A stretch of 64,000 nucleotides of DNA from Bursaphelenchus xylophilus (taxonomy: Eukaryota; Nematoda; Chromadorea; Rhabditida; Aphelenchoididae), in NCBI GenBank assembly GCA_904066235.2, contig CAJFCV020000005.1, forward strand, positions 12,457,501-12,521,500, in the 5' to 3' direction. Made by a program: the position numbers and the translations under genes. Positions 1-13,600 of this stretch are shown here, piece after piece. How positions within the stretch are numbered: the stretch's first letter is position 1; every line of letters starts with the position of its first letter. A model generated the notes under the pieces. It did no database searches. It had not been told where the DNA came from and saw nothing but the letters and a program-made list of their open reading frames with translations.

Positions 1-1456
1 ATGTTCAGGCGCGGTGCAAAAGCAGACGCAAAATTTAGTGCATGTTAAACAGGCCGTAATATTTATTCTAGCACACTAACACTTTCCATATTAACACATG
101 GTAATATCATCCAGTCTTGTGTTTTGATCTCACTTAATATTTTATTCACGTCTCATGTCTTACTGCTTTAATATTATGAAATTTTTATTTATTGTTTTAT
201 ATTATTTAACGTTTTGGTTATAAATTATAATAATTTTATGACTGTTTTTTTCAAGGAAGACTAAGCATATATTTATATAAAACACACAGTACGTACTACC
301 CAACTATCGAGGTACACTTTGGCATAAAATGGTTATTAACCAACACTCTTATTCTCAGTTTTGGAAATTGGAAACGAAACAGTTTAAAATCTTATAATAC
401 ATGTTAATCCAGAACTGGCTGGAATCTCAACTGGTTTTCAAAGATTTTCCTCATCTACTTTCTAACAGCGAAGCGGGTTGATCACTCGTATTGATTTGGG
501 AAGCCCATGGGCGACTAAACGCGGATGTACATTTCTGCCAGCTGAACGTTGGGTAAAATCTGCATGTTACGAGGAAACAAAATCATTTCGACGAAAGCTC
601 GGCGGAAGCTTGGCGAGGACTTGCAGTATGACCATATTTTCTACGTAGCTTTAGCTAGCTTAAGTTTTCTCGACTCTGGGGTATTGTAACGCAGAAACAA
701 CCTGAACTTGCTCCAAAAAAGTTCTCCCGACAATGTTTGGCTCTTTTGTAAGTAGACACCATATGCTCGACAACATCTTGTTTGTTATTATCCAGTTTTA
801 AGCAATTCCGCCGGAGGCTTAATTAAATTATCAAGCTAATCTCCGAGCGAGCTCTGTTTCCGGGAAGAATAAACAAAACAGAAAGGTTACCGAAAACTTT
901 CCGGCTTTAAAGCTATACGACATTTTGAAGGTTTCAAAAACAAGGAGCCGACTAAAGAATAACTTTTACTGCAACGAAAACAGCACCGCAAAGCATTCTA
1001 ATAAACAACGCAACTATGATGACGGGAAAATTCAGTCCTTAAACTCGAGTACAAATATCGACCAGCGCCAAAAGACGACACATGGAAAGTCCTTTTCAGT
1101 ACCGTACATCTTCTGGAAGTATTTGCGATCGCTGGAAGACAATTTCGTTGATTAATGCAAGTGTATGGAACCGATCTAAGCTTTTGTATCCGGAGACAAG
1201 GCTCAATTTTTGGGCCGAAAGACAGTTGACTTGGCAACGATTTGAACTTCTAAATTAGAACTTCGGTCACCTTTTAAGCTATTGCATAATTTGCAAGACA
1301 CTTATCTTACGTTGTAAAGGCCCCTGTTTTGGTTCAGCCTCTGATTAAATTCGTCCATTATTGAGAAGTAAAATCCAATCCTCGGCGAAAAATTAAGAGG
1401 GATCGTTAGCTTAAAGGTTGACATTGCACAGAAATTATTGACCTTTGTTAACTTAC
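1..1456. other. No gene identified
   Basis: AT-rich sequence with only short open frames. The last exon or exons of the GT92 gene on the minus strand probably lie here. A 30-nt candidate at about 1319-1348 has an AG acceptor and a GTAAGA donor, but I could not settle it. Confidence 0.5.
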
Positions 1457-2807
1457 GTTCTTTAATGCAGCATTATATACAGGGAAAATGAATTTGATGC
1501 TCCAGGAGTCTGTCCGGCTTAGACGAAGGTGCCGCGGAGAGCTCATGGCGTTCATAGGTGAGTGTTCGAAAGCCGCGTCGACTTTTTGCGGTATAACTAC
1601 TGGAGTGCCAAAACCAACTACTTCTCGGACCATGACATCCTTCAACGGTCTTGTAACGTCATACGAGTTGGCTGACTGAGCTATGAATTAAATGACGGTA
1701 ATGTCGTATCTGTTATAGCCTACCAGGTGCCGCGCTGATTCCCCAGTTAAATTCAAAAGACGAGACTTTGAGATGGAGACTCCGAATTCTCGTAAATTCA
1801 TCAAAATAGTCGCCATTCTTAGGCAGCAAAAGTTCGTCAAGATCGGAAAAGATGATATATTTTGCGGTATGTTTGTTGTCGTACAAACATTCATTTGCGG
1901 CTAGAAGCCTTCCCACATTCTCTAATTCTTCGTTTGGATCGTAATTTAGGTCTTTCTAAAAAGTGAGAGTCGTTACTTTGCGAACAGAGTGTTGCACTTT
2001 TTTTTCTTGGCTATTGCTAGCCTTCGAAATCAATTTACAAACAACTTACAACTGCAGGAAGAACGACTCCTTTAACAATCCTAATCAGTCCATCCTGCTC
2101 ATACTGTTCTAGTACTTCGAACAACTCTGTAATCATATTTAGCACCGGCAATACCAGAAGATCAGCGCCAAGATTTCGATACATTTCAACCACATGCATG
2201 GCTAGCTGCCAATTTTCCAGCAAATTGGCTTGATTGAAGCAGACCACCACGTTGTGTTTTGTTTTCGCCGGCTGTGAAACCCTAACCTAAATTATCGCGA
2301 TGAAAAGTCAAAATATGCACGTAATATCCGGACCAATGAACTTATTAACCCACCCTCACCGTCTGGTCGTTAATCAAATTGTACAGTTCAAGCCTGCCAG
2401 TCCGACTGGCAAACTCACAGTCCAAAAAGTAAATCCGCCATTGGCAATGGTCATTGTGCCCAATTGGCCGAAAAACCGCTTCTACGGTTTGATTGTGGCT
2501 TCTACAATACAGCGAGTCATCGTATTTTTCCTTCTCTCCAACGGCCAAAATTCTGACTCGTCCCGTCTCTAAACTACTGTATTTCCAGTAGAAAAAAAGA
2601 GTCCTTTACTCACGGGTCATCTAAATAATATGCACTCGAAATAAACATATGGTAATTTCGAGGTCGATATTTTTGTATGAAATTGACAAATATAATCAGC
2701 AAGCAAAATAAAATTATCCATCGCAATTTGCTTCTGGTGAATGGGATTTTCAACACTTCTAGATAGAATTTTGATAAATTTCTTGCCGAAATTAAAAGAA
2801 TAGGCAT
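1457..2807 (-). CDS. Glycosyltransferase family 92 (DUF23) protein, 3' end unresolved
   Basis: Five exons read cleanly: 2807-2614, 2576-2360, 2271-2050, 1955-1724 and 1680-1457, with matching phases. The start gives a short cytosolic segment and one hydrophobic anchor (WIILFCLLIIFVNFI), so a type II Golgi topology is expected. The GT92 hallmarks follow in order: FISSAYYLDDP then VRILAV, an YC pair, VVVCFNQANLLENWQL, MYRNLGADLLVLPV, and the signature KYIIFSDLDELLLP, whose DLDE acidic cluster is the presumed sugar-nucleotide/metal site. A late block resembles the family's VxPxKVDA...H segment (PQKVDAAFEHSP). GT92 members such as nematode GALT-1 add beta-1,4-galactose to core fucose; acceptor specificity of this one is inference. 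The exon ending at 1457 has a good GTAAGT donor, so at least one more 3' exon exists. A 93-residue open frame over the first exon in another frame was judged a shadow. Confidence 0.85.
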
Positions 2808-5800
2808 CTTGAAATGGAAAAACAGTAATGTTTTGTGGCGCCGGCGAAAGCTTGGCGACTTCAGATGCTATCTCAGTAGCAGGAATAAAAAGCCCCAACC
2901 AAGATCGTCAAGAACATTTTCATTACAAAACTTGTTTTCCGTCTTCATAGCAAGTTTACAATCATTTTTGAAGTTGACAAGCATTGGCTGAAGCAATGGC
3001 ATCACATAAAGACATGCAGCTTGTCAATGAATCAACCACATCAGCCGCTCCATAAGCCCAAACTTTGATTCCTTCTACCAAATCGGATTTGCATATTATT
3101 CTCGAAAATATTCAGTAAAGTTCTTTTGTAAAAACAGAAAGGCCGCTGGTTTTGAAATCAAATAGCAGCAGAGGCTTTCATTACGTCTCGAATAACAATA
3201 ACTATTGTTGTTCGAATTGCCGGCGATAAATCGTTGAACTGAGGATTTTACATTTCTGTGACATTCCAATATTGGCAGTCCCCAGTCCAAATGGTAAGCA
3301 TAGTTTTAAGAATTAATTTTACACTGTCGAAAGTTGCTCTTGCCGAAAAGTCGTATCTTCCAAGATAAATCTTAGCATATTTTTGAAACATAACCTTATA
3401 GTCACATCACGAGCTGCTGTATGATATAAAAAACAGTTCTCGATGTGATCAATATAAAAGTTGACAACCGTATACATTTTTGGCTTGATTTCAAAAGCCA
3501 TTTTGTTTTATTCAAGCGAAAAACGCACAAAATTTAAGATTTCTGTTCCCTCTACGACCAAAACCGCAAAGAAACTATACTATAAAATTTAAAACTTACC
3601 GAGTCGATATATAAACATTTATACAGTTTTCAGAGTGAGTGTACCGCTGTTTCGATAATAAATTTGTATTTGATACTACTGGTCTAACATTTTTCTTTGC
3701 GTTCTTTTCTTTTCATCCAAGATGGTTGAACCTCTCGGTTGCCTCTGCAACAACCCAGCTCAAATTTTTACGAATTGATGCGGCCTAGACCCGACATATA
3801 TGCATGCAAAATTCAGAGGAAATCTACATAGAATTCGCACTTGGAACACTCCCTTAGCAAGGTCTTACAGACATTCTCGCTTCTCTTTCATATACGTTCC
3901 CTCTACAAATATTTTCCTCCTTACCTATCGAGAGATCCTCTTTTATTAGGGATTTCGAAATAATTGTTCTCGGGAGCTGGCGACAGGTGAGCCCAAAAAA
4001 GAACGAAAAGGAAATTCGGTCGGGAATTGGGGCTACCTTTAACCTTGCGGTCATTCGCGCAAAAAACGAAAAATCTTGTTTTACGCGCCAAAACATCCAA
4101 ATTGTTCCAGCAAAATTTTCATTTCGTTCTCCTTTCAAGTGTGGACATTGCGAAAGGGGCCATAGCAAGTGGCTGAGTCATAGTGACGAAAAGGTCACCA
4201 GGGAACTTTAGCTGTTTCTTTTTTACGAACGACTTTCGGTTACTATATAAAATATATATATTACTGGCAGGTAAGGTGGGAATATTTGATCATCCCTACA
4301 ATTATAATTTATACGGTGTTAGCAGATCGCACAGATCACGTAGATACGATATTATCTGCGCTTCCGCAAAGTCCATTACAATAATTCGCTGTCTTTCCGG
4401 CTTTCCGACAAAAATCATCTTATTCTAGTTGGGGAAGTGCAATCTGTAAGCGCGAGCGGGGTAATTCGATATATCAATTATGTTTCGGAGATTTTTTTTC
4501 ATAAGACACAGTTACTTACTTTCCACCGCGTCGCGACATTATTCCTTTTTTAGCCGGTTTTTTTCCGCGGTAAGCATAAGAAAAATGAAGAAAATGAGAT
4601 ATAGGTGAAAAGCAAGATTTACTTAGGATTTGAGATGAGATATGGCGACTTTATAAGGCCTTCAACATTCTCTTAGGGCCTTGAGTCCATTTCTCGCAGC
4701 TCCTTTCCTTGCAAAGTTCTGTTTATTTGCTCGAGGCTAAAAATACAAGCGCTGACCTCAAGACGGTCGTGAAAGGGGTGATTTCATGCCTTATGTTTGG
4801 GCTATTTCGTAGAGGTCACTTGGGGCGCGATGTGTTCGTTATTACGCAAATCATAAAATTTTATTGTTTTTACGAATTTTGGGATCGATCAGGGTCATGT
4901 TCAAGTAGCTTTTGGTATTTTGCTCGTGATGAAAAATAAATCATTTCTCCTTAGGGAGTATTTAGAGTGTATTTTATGAACGGTTTCGATGCTAAATCAT
5001 TTGTGTCATATCTTTGGGAAACCTATGAGAAAAAGACGATGTTTCGTGGAAAAAGCGGTACTCTACGTTTTTGAATCGAAATTGGTCTCTAAAAACGGAA
5101 TTCACATTTCTGTTTTTGATCTTTCGCCAACTCGCAGCATAAACTCTTGATTTTTTCCGTGAAGACACGCTAGGGTCCCGCCACAGGCTTACTGTTGACC
5201 GCTCTGCCGCCAATGCCCACAAATCTCATTAATCCCCAAGATAGTCACAGTATTGTTTATGGCGTACTTCAGTGTAAATGGGATCCCAGGTAGACGAGGA
5301 CATACGACGGTTCTTCCTCAATTGTTTGCCCAATGATTTTTACTGAGTGCGAAAAGAAAGGACGAGGGGTTTGTGGTATTGTCCACTGCGCGCTCAATTT
5401 TTTCCCTCACGCCGGTTTTTTTTCGGTTACTCATTCATTAGGGCGATTGTGGGAGGACAGGTGAGGTTAATTTGGGGCTTGGAGGTTGCGCAGGTTGAGA
5501 GTAACCAGAGAGATAAAAAGTCACCGAAAATTGGGAATTTTAAACTTTACAAAACTTTAATTTTCCACTCAATTTTTTATTCTTCTCTGGGTATTACATT
5601 TCGAATTCTTTTGTGCGAAAATCCGAAAAATCGCTCGGGGATTTTCCGCGGATTTGTATCCATGCATATTACGTATTCTCTTTTTACTCTGCATAAATTG
5701 CATTTGAGCCTTCGTCAAAAATTTTTTTTAGAACTTCGAAACAAAACCATTTCCCAAGGGGTTATCGTTTTTTATCGCCGTTACTCTCGACTGACCAGTA

Positions 5801-7646
5801 ATTAAAGCGCAATAAAAAGTTAGCTCTCACATTTCATTGTGATAAATTCTTTCCGCTTTCAACTGATTTTACTTATCGCGCGGATACTGTTTCGTGTTTT
5901 CCTACTTCTTAAGATGACCTGTAGCTGTAAGGACTTGAAATTTAAAGCAACACCGGTCAGAAATTTTTTAACGAAAGTTATCAGCGAAGTTGACCAATTT
6001 TTAAAGGTTCTGTCAAATTTTTTGAATTCGATTTTTAGGATTACAAAACAAAAAAATTATAAAATGCTCCTCCAACCTATTTTCATTGGAAATGAAACGT
6101 AGTTTTTTTAGTCCAAACCCCTGATCATAATAGACAAGAATAGAAAAAATCGATTTTTTTTGGACCCCGGGCCCGGGCACAACGATAAACGTCAATTTGA
6201 CCGGTCAAATTTCGATTCCAATCCCCATTACGGACGATTTCTAGTGAAAAAGTACTTGATAGAGAAATTGCGAACGCTTTTTCCATACTTTTTTCGAATT
6301 AAAATTTCGGCTCCACGTTTTTTATTTTCTGATTCTTATCAGACAATAAGTAAAAAAATTGGATTTTTTTGTCTCTGAAAACACCCAGTAGTCCGAAAAG
6401 AACTTTCCAGGAGAGCTACCTACGGATTTCGAAAGTCTACTATGGGAGCTGAAAAAGGAATATTACTTGAAAATTTCGAAACAGTCATTACAGTTGATAA
6501 GACGATTCTCGATATTTTGCAAAAGTGGGTGCAGATGTTTGGCGTATAATAGCTGAATCATTCCATTCGGTAGGTTTATAACACCTTTTGTTGGAATTTT
6601 CGGTGTCTTCAAGGCCGGAAAATTTATATATTAGGGCCTGGATGGTAGTATAATATATACGTTTTGATGAGAAATGCGATGAAAGTGGGCCCACACTACC
6701 TTCCAAAACCTCGTCATCAACTCTTAGTTCCTTATTGAACAAACTAACCCGGGTTTGAGCGAATTTGCAGCCTTTTCGGCATGTCCAGAAAATCCGTAAT
6801 CTTGACATCTCAAAATCAAAATTGAAGGTACCGCTAGTAAAAACATGTTGGTTTTTATGTCTTGAGCATCATATTTTTTTACCGCAACCCACATTTTTAT
6901 CGGGTTCCGTGAGGAAACCAAAAATTCGATGACGAGTTTTCTAGACGCGAAAAAAATCGAGAAAAGTTGCCAAAATTTCGAGAAGTTGAACTTACAGCTG
7001 CAGGGCTGTCTCGATTGATGTAACACCATCTTATTTCTAACTACTCATGTATTCTCCCCTGCGGGCACAGGTAATATTACTTTTTATGTTCTCCTTTCTC
7101 TGTTTATCTTGAAACTCGAGAGGAACCGGGTTTTCCCGGGTTTGATGTCCTTTTTTCTGATGTATATAGTGACTGCCCATCTCAGAGTGTAGGTAAAAGC
7201 GATATTCAAGAGAATTTGGCCTTCAGAATTCTAGAAATTTGATTCCTTGTGCCTTGTTTTAGATATTCTTCGATGTTTTTGAATGATAAGGTTATTTTGA
7301 TATTTTTGAATCGTGCGTAGGAGAATCTTGAGGGACAAGGATTGATCGTGTTTGCATTGAGGATTTATGGGAAATGGATGGAGGGTTTCAAAAATTATAT
7401 TGTTTTAGGTATATCTGGTGTCTTTTTGATTTTTTTGCTCGTTTTTGGGTAATTCCTTGTTTTTTCTTTATTACAACTCAGTTGTTGGCACCCTGACTCT
7501 GATTTGAGAAAGTTTTCATCCTAGTTGGAGTAAAATTTTAACATTTTAAAATCTAAGTTCATCGGTATTGGCATGTAGATTCTAAATTGATGTTTTTTCA
7601 TCGTTCCCAAATCCAAGGCCCTCAGATTCATAAATTTTTTGTTTCA
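2808..7646. other. Gene-poor region
   Basis: Homopolymer-rich AT sequence with scattered open frames (longest 152 codons at 5347-5805 +, 106 codons at 6488-6808 -). None has recognisable domains, convincing splice partners or protein-like composition. A 60-codon frame at 3319-3501 (-) beginning MAFEIKPKMYTVVNFYIDH is the only one that looks vaguely protein-like. The 5' untranslated exon and promoter of the myosin gene probably lie in the last kilobase; the tttgtttcag at 7637-7646 is an intron or trans-splice acceptor just upstream of its ATG. Confidence 0.45.
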
Positions 7647-7698
7647 GAGATGCTCAAAGAAGCCGCCGTCTGACGCCATTCGTCTCAGAGAAGGAATC

Positions 7699-10600
7699 AT
7701 GAACGGCACAGCGACTTTGGGCCGAGACGACAGTTTCCCATTGGCAAATTTCAAAAAAGGCACAAAAATCTGGATCAAAGATGCCGAACGAGTATGGATT
7801 CAGACAGAAATGTTGGCGGACCTCAGTTTCCAGTCGAAAACAATTAAACTTCGAGTGATTGCCGACGATGAGGTAGGAAACTACATTGTTTCAGATATTA
7901 GATCACCTCTAAATTTTTTTTATTTTTTTGTCTCATGTTAAAATTTCCAGGTTATCGACTATGACCCAGTCAAATCTGGGATGCCATTTTTATGTAATCC
8001 CGACATCTTATTGGGCAAGGACGACTTGACTTCGCTGAGTTATCTCCATGAACCTGCTGTTCTCAACAATTTGCAATACAGATTCGAGCGTTTGGAGAAG
8101 ATCTACACGTACTCTGGGATTGTTTTGGTTGCAATTAACCCATATGCGGACTGTTCTCAAATTTACGGCGATGACGTTATGTTGGTAAGCTCTAGACACC
8201 GGGTTTTTCGTTTATTTTTGAGGGATTTTCTTTGAAATGAATGATTTTCAGGTCTATCGAGGGCAAGGGCAACAAGTTCGTGTGTTAGAGCCACATATTT
8301 ACGCCATTGCCGAGGAAGCGTACTATGACATGTGTGAATATACCAAGAATCAGTCGATTATCGTGTCTGGCGAAAGTGGGGCCGGTAAGACGGTGTCAGC
8401 CAAGTTTGTGATGAGGTAAGCGATCTTTGAAATTATTTCGTTGGTTTAGGAGAATTATGGATAAAAGTATGGGATATCGTACTTCATATCGCGGGATTTC
8501 CACGGAATTTAATTATGTTTGTGACAAAGTTTTTAATTGTCTTATCATTCCAGATACCTCACCACAGCGGCATCGTCTTCGAGGCATCGCAAATCTTCAG
8601 ACCATGGGATTGAAAGTCGAGTTTTGGCGTCAAATCCTGTTATGGAGGCCATTGGAAACGCCAAAACTATTCGGAACGACAATTCGTCGCGTTTCGGAAA
8701 GTTTATTCAAATCGACTTCACCGACAAACGACTTGTCGCCGGGGCCCAAATGAAGACTTACTTGCTGGAGAAGAGTCGAGTCGTCTTTCAATCGCAAAAT
8801 GAACGAAATTATCACATTTTCTATCAAATCTGCGCGTCGGCAAACCATGAAATTTTGGCCGGACTCGGATTGGATCGACCGGAAGAGTTTTACTTTACAA
8901 AACAGGGAAATGCGCCGGAAATTGAGGGTGTGGATGATAGAAAAGAATTCGAAAGCACTCTAAAAGCCTTTGATCTACTGAAAATTGATCATTTGAAGCA
9001 GCGGGAGATCTTCCGAGTTCTCGCTGGAGTTCTCCATCTCGGCAATATTGCGTTTGACGCACAAGGAGACAAAAGTTCAATTACGGTGAGCTGTTCAAAA
9101 GTTTTATTTTTTTCTTTCGATTTTAGAAGAATTCCGAATCCTGGCTGCAGAAACTTTGTTCAGACCTCTTTCAAATTGATGACTCTCAATTAACGGAATG
9201 GCTGACGAACAGAGAACTCAAAGCTGGAGTGGAAAAGTTGAAGAAACCGTTGAGTTCCGTGGATGCGGCGGACAATCGAGACGCTTTGGCCAAGTTGATC
9301 TACTCGGCATTGTTCACATGGATTGTGGATAAAATAAACCAGAGTCTGATGAGTGACAAGAAGGAAACTAAAAAAGGAGTCGAAGCCAGCTTTATTGGCG
9401 TCCTCGATATTTATGGGTAATTTTTTTACGAAAACAGTTCGAACTGCCCGAGACGATCTTTTTTGTCGAACATTTTTTTGGATAAGGGTAAAGATCGAGT
9501 GTTTTCAGATTCGAAACTTTCGACGTGAATAGTTTTGAGCAATTCTGCATCAACTACGCCAATGAAAAGCTCCAACAACAATTCAATCAGCACGTTTTCA
9601 AGCTGGAACAGGCAGAATACGAACGAGAAGGGATCGCTTGGGTCCGCATTGAATATTACGACAATCAAGAATGCATAGATCTAATTGAAAAACGCCCGGG
9701 AATCTTGGACTACCTCGATGAACAGTGCAAGGTAAGTTTTGAACTTGAAGTTTTTTTTAATTATTTTTTTTATTTTAATCGTGGTTTATGAAGGTCAACT
9801 TTATGTTTTATTCAATTTTCAGACCGGCCATGGGACAGACGACGCATGGCTTGGCCAATTGACGAACTGCCCGACCCTCAGAGACGCCGACCATCTCCAG
9901 ATGCCCAAGATTCGGAACAAAACCTTTACTGTTCGACATTTTGCGGCTGATGTGAGCTACACGGTCACTGGATTCCTTAACAAGAATAAAGACACTGTCA
10001 ATGAACGATTGCTGGAGGTTGTGGGGAAAACACAGGTAATTAAAAAAGAATTTTTTAAAAATTGTTTTTCAGTTTGGATTCCTCAAAGAGATCCTCGAAG
10101 ACTCGCTGATTCAACTTCAGGCCGGCTCGAAAAGAAAGAAGACGGTTGGAATTCAATTCAGAGATTCGTTAAAAGAACTGATTACCGTTTTGTCTTCGAC
10201 TCGGCCGCATTATGTCCGATGTATCAAGCCGAACGATGAAAAAGAACGCTTCACTTTCGAACCAAAACGAGCCATCCAACAGCTGAGAGCCTGCGGAGTT
10301 TTGGAGACGGTCAGAATCTCGGCCACCGGGTACCCATCGAGGTAAGGTCTTGTAATTGGTGAAATCGAGGTTTGGCCAGCTATTTGAACGTTGAATTTGT
10401 TCGTTACTAGCGGTTTGATCTGCCCGGAATGAACTTTGTCTAAAATAAAACCTGCTCGAATTCAAAAGCAGCTTGTTTGGACCTATTATGTTTGCCCTTT
10501 AGATGGTCCTACGACGATTTCCAACGTCGCTACGCCGTTCTATACCCATCGGGCCGTCATCTCAAGCCCAAAGCCTTTGCCAAAGAAGCCTGCGAACGAT

Positions 10601-13600
10601 GGTTGGAGCCGGAGAAGTTCGCCCTCGGCGCGTCCAAGATCTTCTTCCGCACCGGACAGGTGGCCGCACTGGAAAAGAACCGACACGACGTTCTCCATCG
10701 TTCCGCAGTCCTCATTCAAAAGACTTGGAGGGGTTTCCGAGACCGCCGCCGTTACGTCGAATACAAACAAGCCGTTCTTGCCATTCAGGTGGGCACTTGA
10801 AAATGATCTAGAGTGTTTTGATTTGATTTTTATGATTTTTTTTGTGAAATTTTGTGATTTTAGGCGTATTCTCGAGCTTTCATTGCTTTTCGACGCATCA
10901 AATTTTTGCAAATGCACCGGGCCGTGGTTACGATGCAAAGCGCTGTGAGAGGATACACACAAAGAAGGCAATTTGCAAAGACGAAAGCTGCGGCTTTGCA
11001 AATTCAGTCGTGGTTCAGAGCCGAACAGGTCCGGAAAGAAGTTTTGAAGGTGAGTTTTGGCCTGTTATCTGGTCAGAACAGTATTTATTTTTTTGTTTTT
11101 GTAAATTTCAGAAACGGTTTGAGAAGTCCGCAATTGTCATCCAAAAACACTGGCGCGGCTACATGGTTCGTCGGGAGAGAATCCACTACATCCTCAAGGT
11201 CATCAAAGTCCAAGCCATGGTTCGTCGTTTCCTGGCGAAGAAACGCCTTCGTCAGCTCAAGATCGAAGCCAAGTCGGTGGATCATTTCAAGAACCTCAAC
11301 GATGGTCTGGCCAATAAAATTATCGAGCTAAGGCAGAAGCTGGATGCCGTGAATGGCGAGAAGAATGAACTGAAGGTTAAATTGGCTGATTACGAAACAA
11401 TGAAGAAGAGAAATTGCGACATGGAAGCGGAAATAAAGGAGCTGCAACAAAAGGCCGGCCTGGTTGAAGAGTTGACCCGAACCGTGGAGTCCATGAAGGA
11501 TCGAATCGATGAGCAAGAAGAGCATTTAATGCTCTGGGAAGGAAGATACCACGATTTGAATGATAACCTGGAAAACGTAAGGAAAGAAATTTGTGGGGTG
11601 GAAAAATTATTTAGGCCAAGATTGAACTCTCCACGCTCTCCGAGGAACGCGAGAGTCTTGGCGACCTCGTCCGTGAACGAACGACCCAATTGAATCAACT
11701 GCAAGGACAGTTGGATAACGAGACCCGCCGAAGAGAACAAGCCGAACGCGAGATGTCGGAGATGAGGGACCAGCTCATCAAGAACGCCGACTTGTTGACC
11801 AGCTCCAACTTTAGCAGAGAAGGCAGTATGAGAGGTAGGGGTGTCGGGATTTTTATAAAGTTTTTTTGAATATTGGTATGTGGAATATTGCCCCCGATTT
11901 TCAGGCGATTTCAACAAGGCCGGGTTCAGCTCGGGCTCAAGCGACATTCAACAGGATCCCGACAGTCTACGCATACTTCAAGAGCAACAAACCATCATCT
12001 CTGGCCTCCGCCGAAGATTGGATGAAGCAAGCCGCAGCAAAGACCGGTTGGAAAACGAAATTTGTGCTGCAAAGTTGAGCGAATACGCGGAAAAGTGCAC
12101 ATCCTTGAGGGCATATGAAGCACAAAGAATTCAAGTAAGGTCTTTCGATGTTCTAGAAGTGCTAATATTCGATATAATGAAGGCTAATTTTTGCGCTTTC
12201 AGGACCTCGAAGTTAGTCTGGTCAAGCAAAGAAACGAACTGCAAGCTTATGCCGACGCCCTCGCAAAGTCGGGATCGCTGCAGAAATGCTTTGTGGAGTC
12301 GTACGATCGGTTGAAGGACGACGCCGAAAGATTGCATGAAGAAAATCTGGGTCTGAGGGCGTTATTGGCAACCTTCTTTGAGAAACGAACTTCTGGATCC
12401 CCGGATTCTGGCCAATGGAGTGGAGATGGGTCCGAAGATGGAACGTCGTCGTTTGCAACCAATGATCTTGAAGAGCAGTTCACAGCGGATCGATTGGTCA
12501 GACAGTACAGAAATACGTTGGAGTAAGAACTTTTGTGGGGTTGATTTGTGTTACAGTCGGGCAATAATTCAAGCATTTTTTTCAGCGTTGCCAACCGCGA
12601 GATTGCCGAAAGAGACGAGAAAATCCTGGAATTGAACCGACAAATTGCCCATTTGGAAGAGCAATATGGAGTGAATAGTGTACATACGGTAGGTTCGATT
12701 TACTATCTAGTAGGTACTATAATAAAGAACATAAGAGTTGGGGTACAGGAAGTCAACAGGAAGGACTTTGGTTAGAATATTTAGCTATCACATAACAAAC
12801 AGCACAATGCCAATAATTTTAATAGGGAGTGGCAATAAAAGTAATGAGGTACTGTAAAATTATTCGCAAAATGTTGTCCTGGCTTGGTCAATTTTTGCAG
12901 GCAATAAAGGAAGTAAAGAGGACTTTGATCGCTTGCATACCCCCGATTTCATTGAATCCTATTAGCCGAGAAAAAATTGATGGTCTATAAACATTTTGAA
13001 TACAAAGGTGGGACGAATCAAACACAATGGGAAAAGGCGTTTATACGTGTCTATTCGTTGAGAAATAGGGAGTTGCGCAAGTTAGTCGAAAATTTTGTCT
13101 TCGTTTACCAGCGCTGTGTCCAGTAATCGCGGAATTCAAGCATTTTCTAGAATTGAAATGAGGTGATCTTTATCCACAACACCCTCTCAATAGTGCTGCT
13201 GTAGTTTTATTTGTCCAGCCTTTTTATTTTGCCTTTCCTTTGGCGCATTTGTCTATCTATCTGTCTCTTTCCTTTGTCGGGTTGAGTCATATTGGTAAAA
13301 GCCATGGGAACGAGCGTCAACAGGAAGGACTTTAAGTGAGATGACCGGGTATTTTGTTTCGAAAATGGGGATTCAGTTAACTCGGGTTTTGAATCAGAGA
13401 TGGCATGTTTTATCCGAAATCTGTATATTGTTTTGTTGACAGATGATAAATCGCTTAGAATGTTTAGAATAGGCACGAAGAGCGAACTTTCTTTCGTGAC
13501 ACAATACTACCATTTAGAAGCAGAGTAAAAAAAACTAACTGCTCCATTCATCTCCATCCAAAGAAGTCAATATTCGGTTAAGAAAGGACTGAATACCACA

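Noticed and set aside
2617..2898. 93-codon minus-strand frame starting GLFIPATEIASEVAKL
   Set aside because: It overlaps the first GT92 exon in another frame. The GT92 frame has the membrane anchor, the FISSAYY motif and the correct splice phase.
5347..5805. 152-codon plus-strand frame
   Set aside because: Long for AT-rich DNA but Phe/Arg/Leu-biased with no domain, no splice signals and no neighbouring exons.
10169..11947. Minus-strand frames up to 185 codons inside the myosin V exons
   Set aside because: Antisense shadows of coding exons that read as a complete class V myosin.
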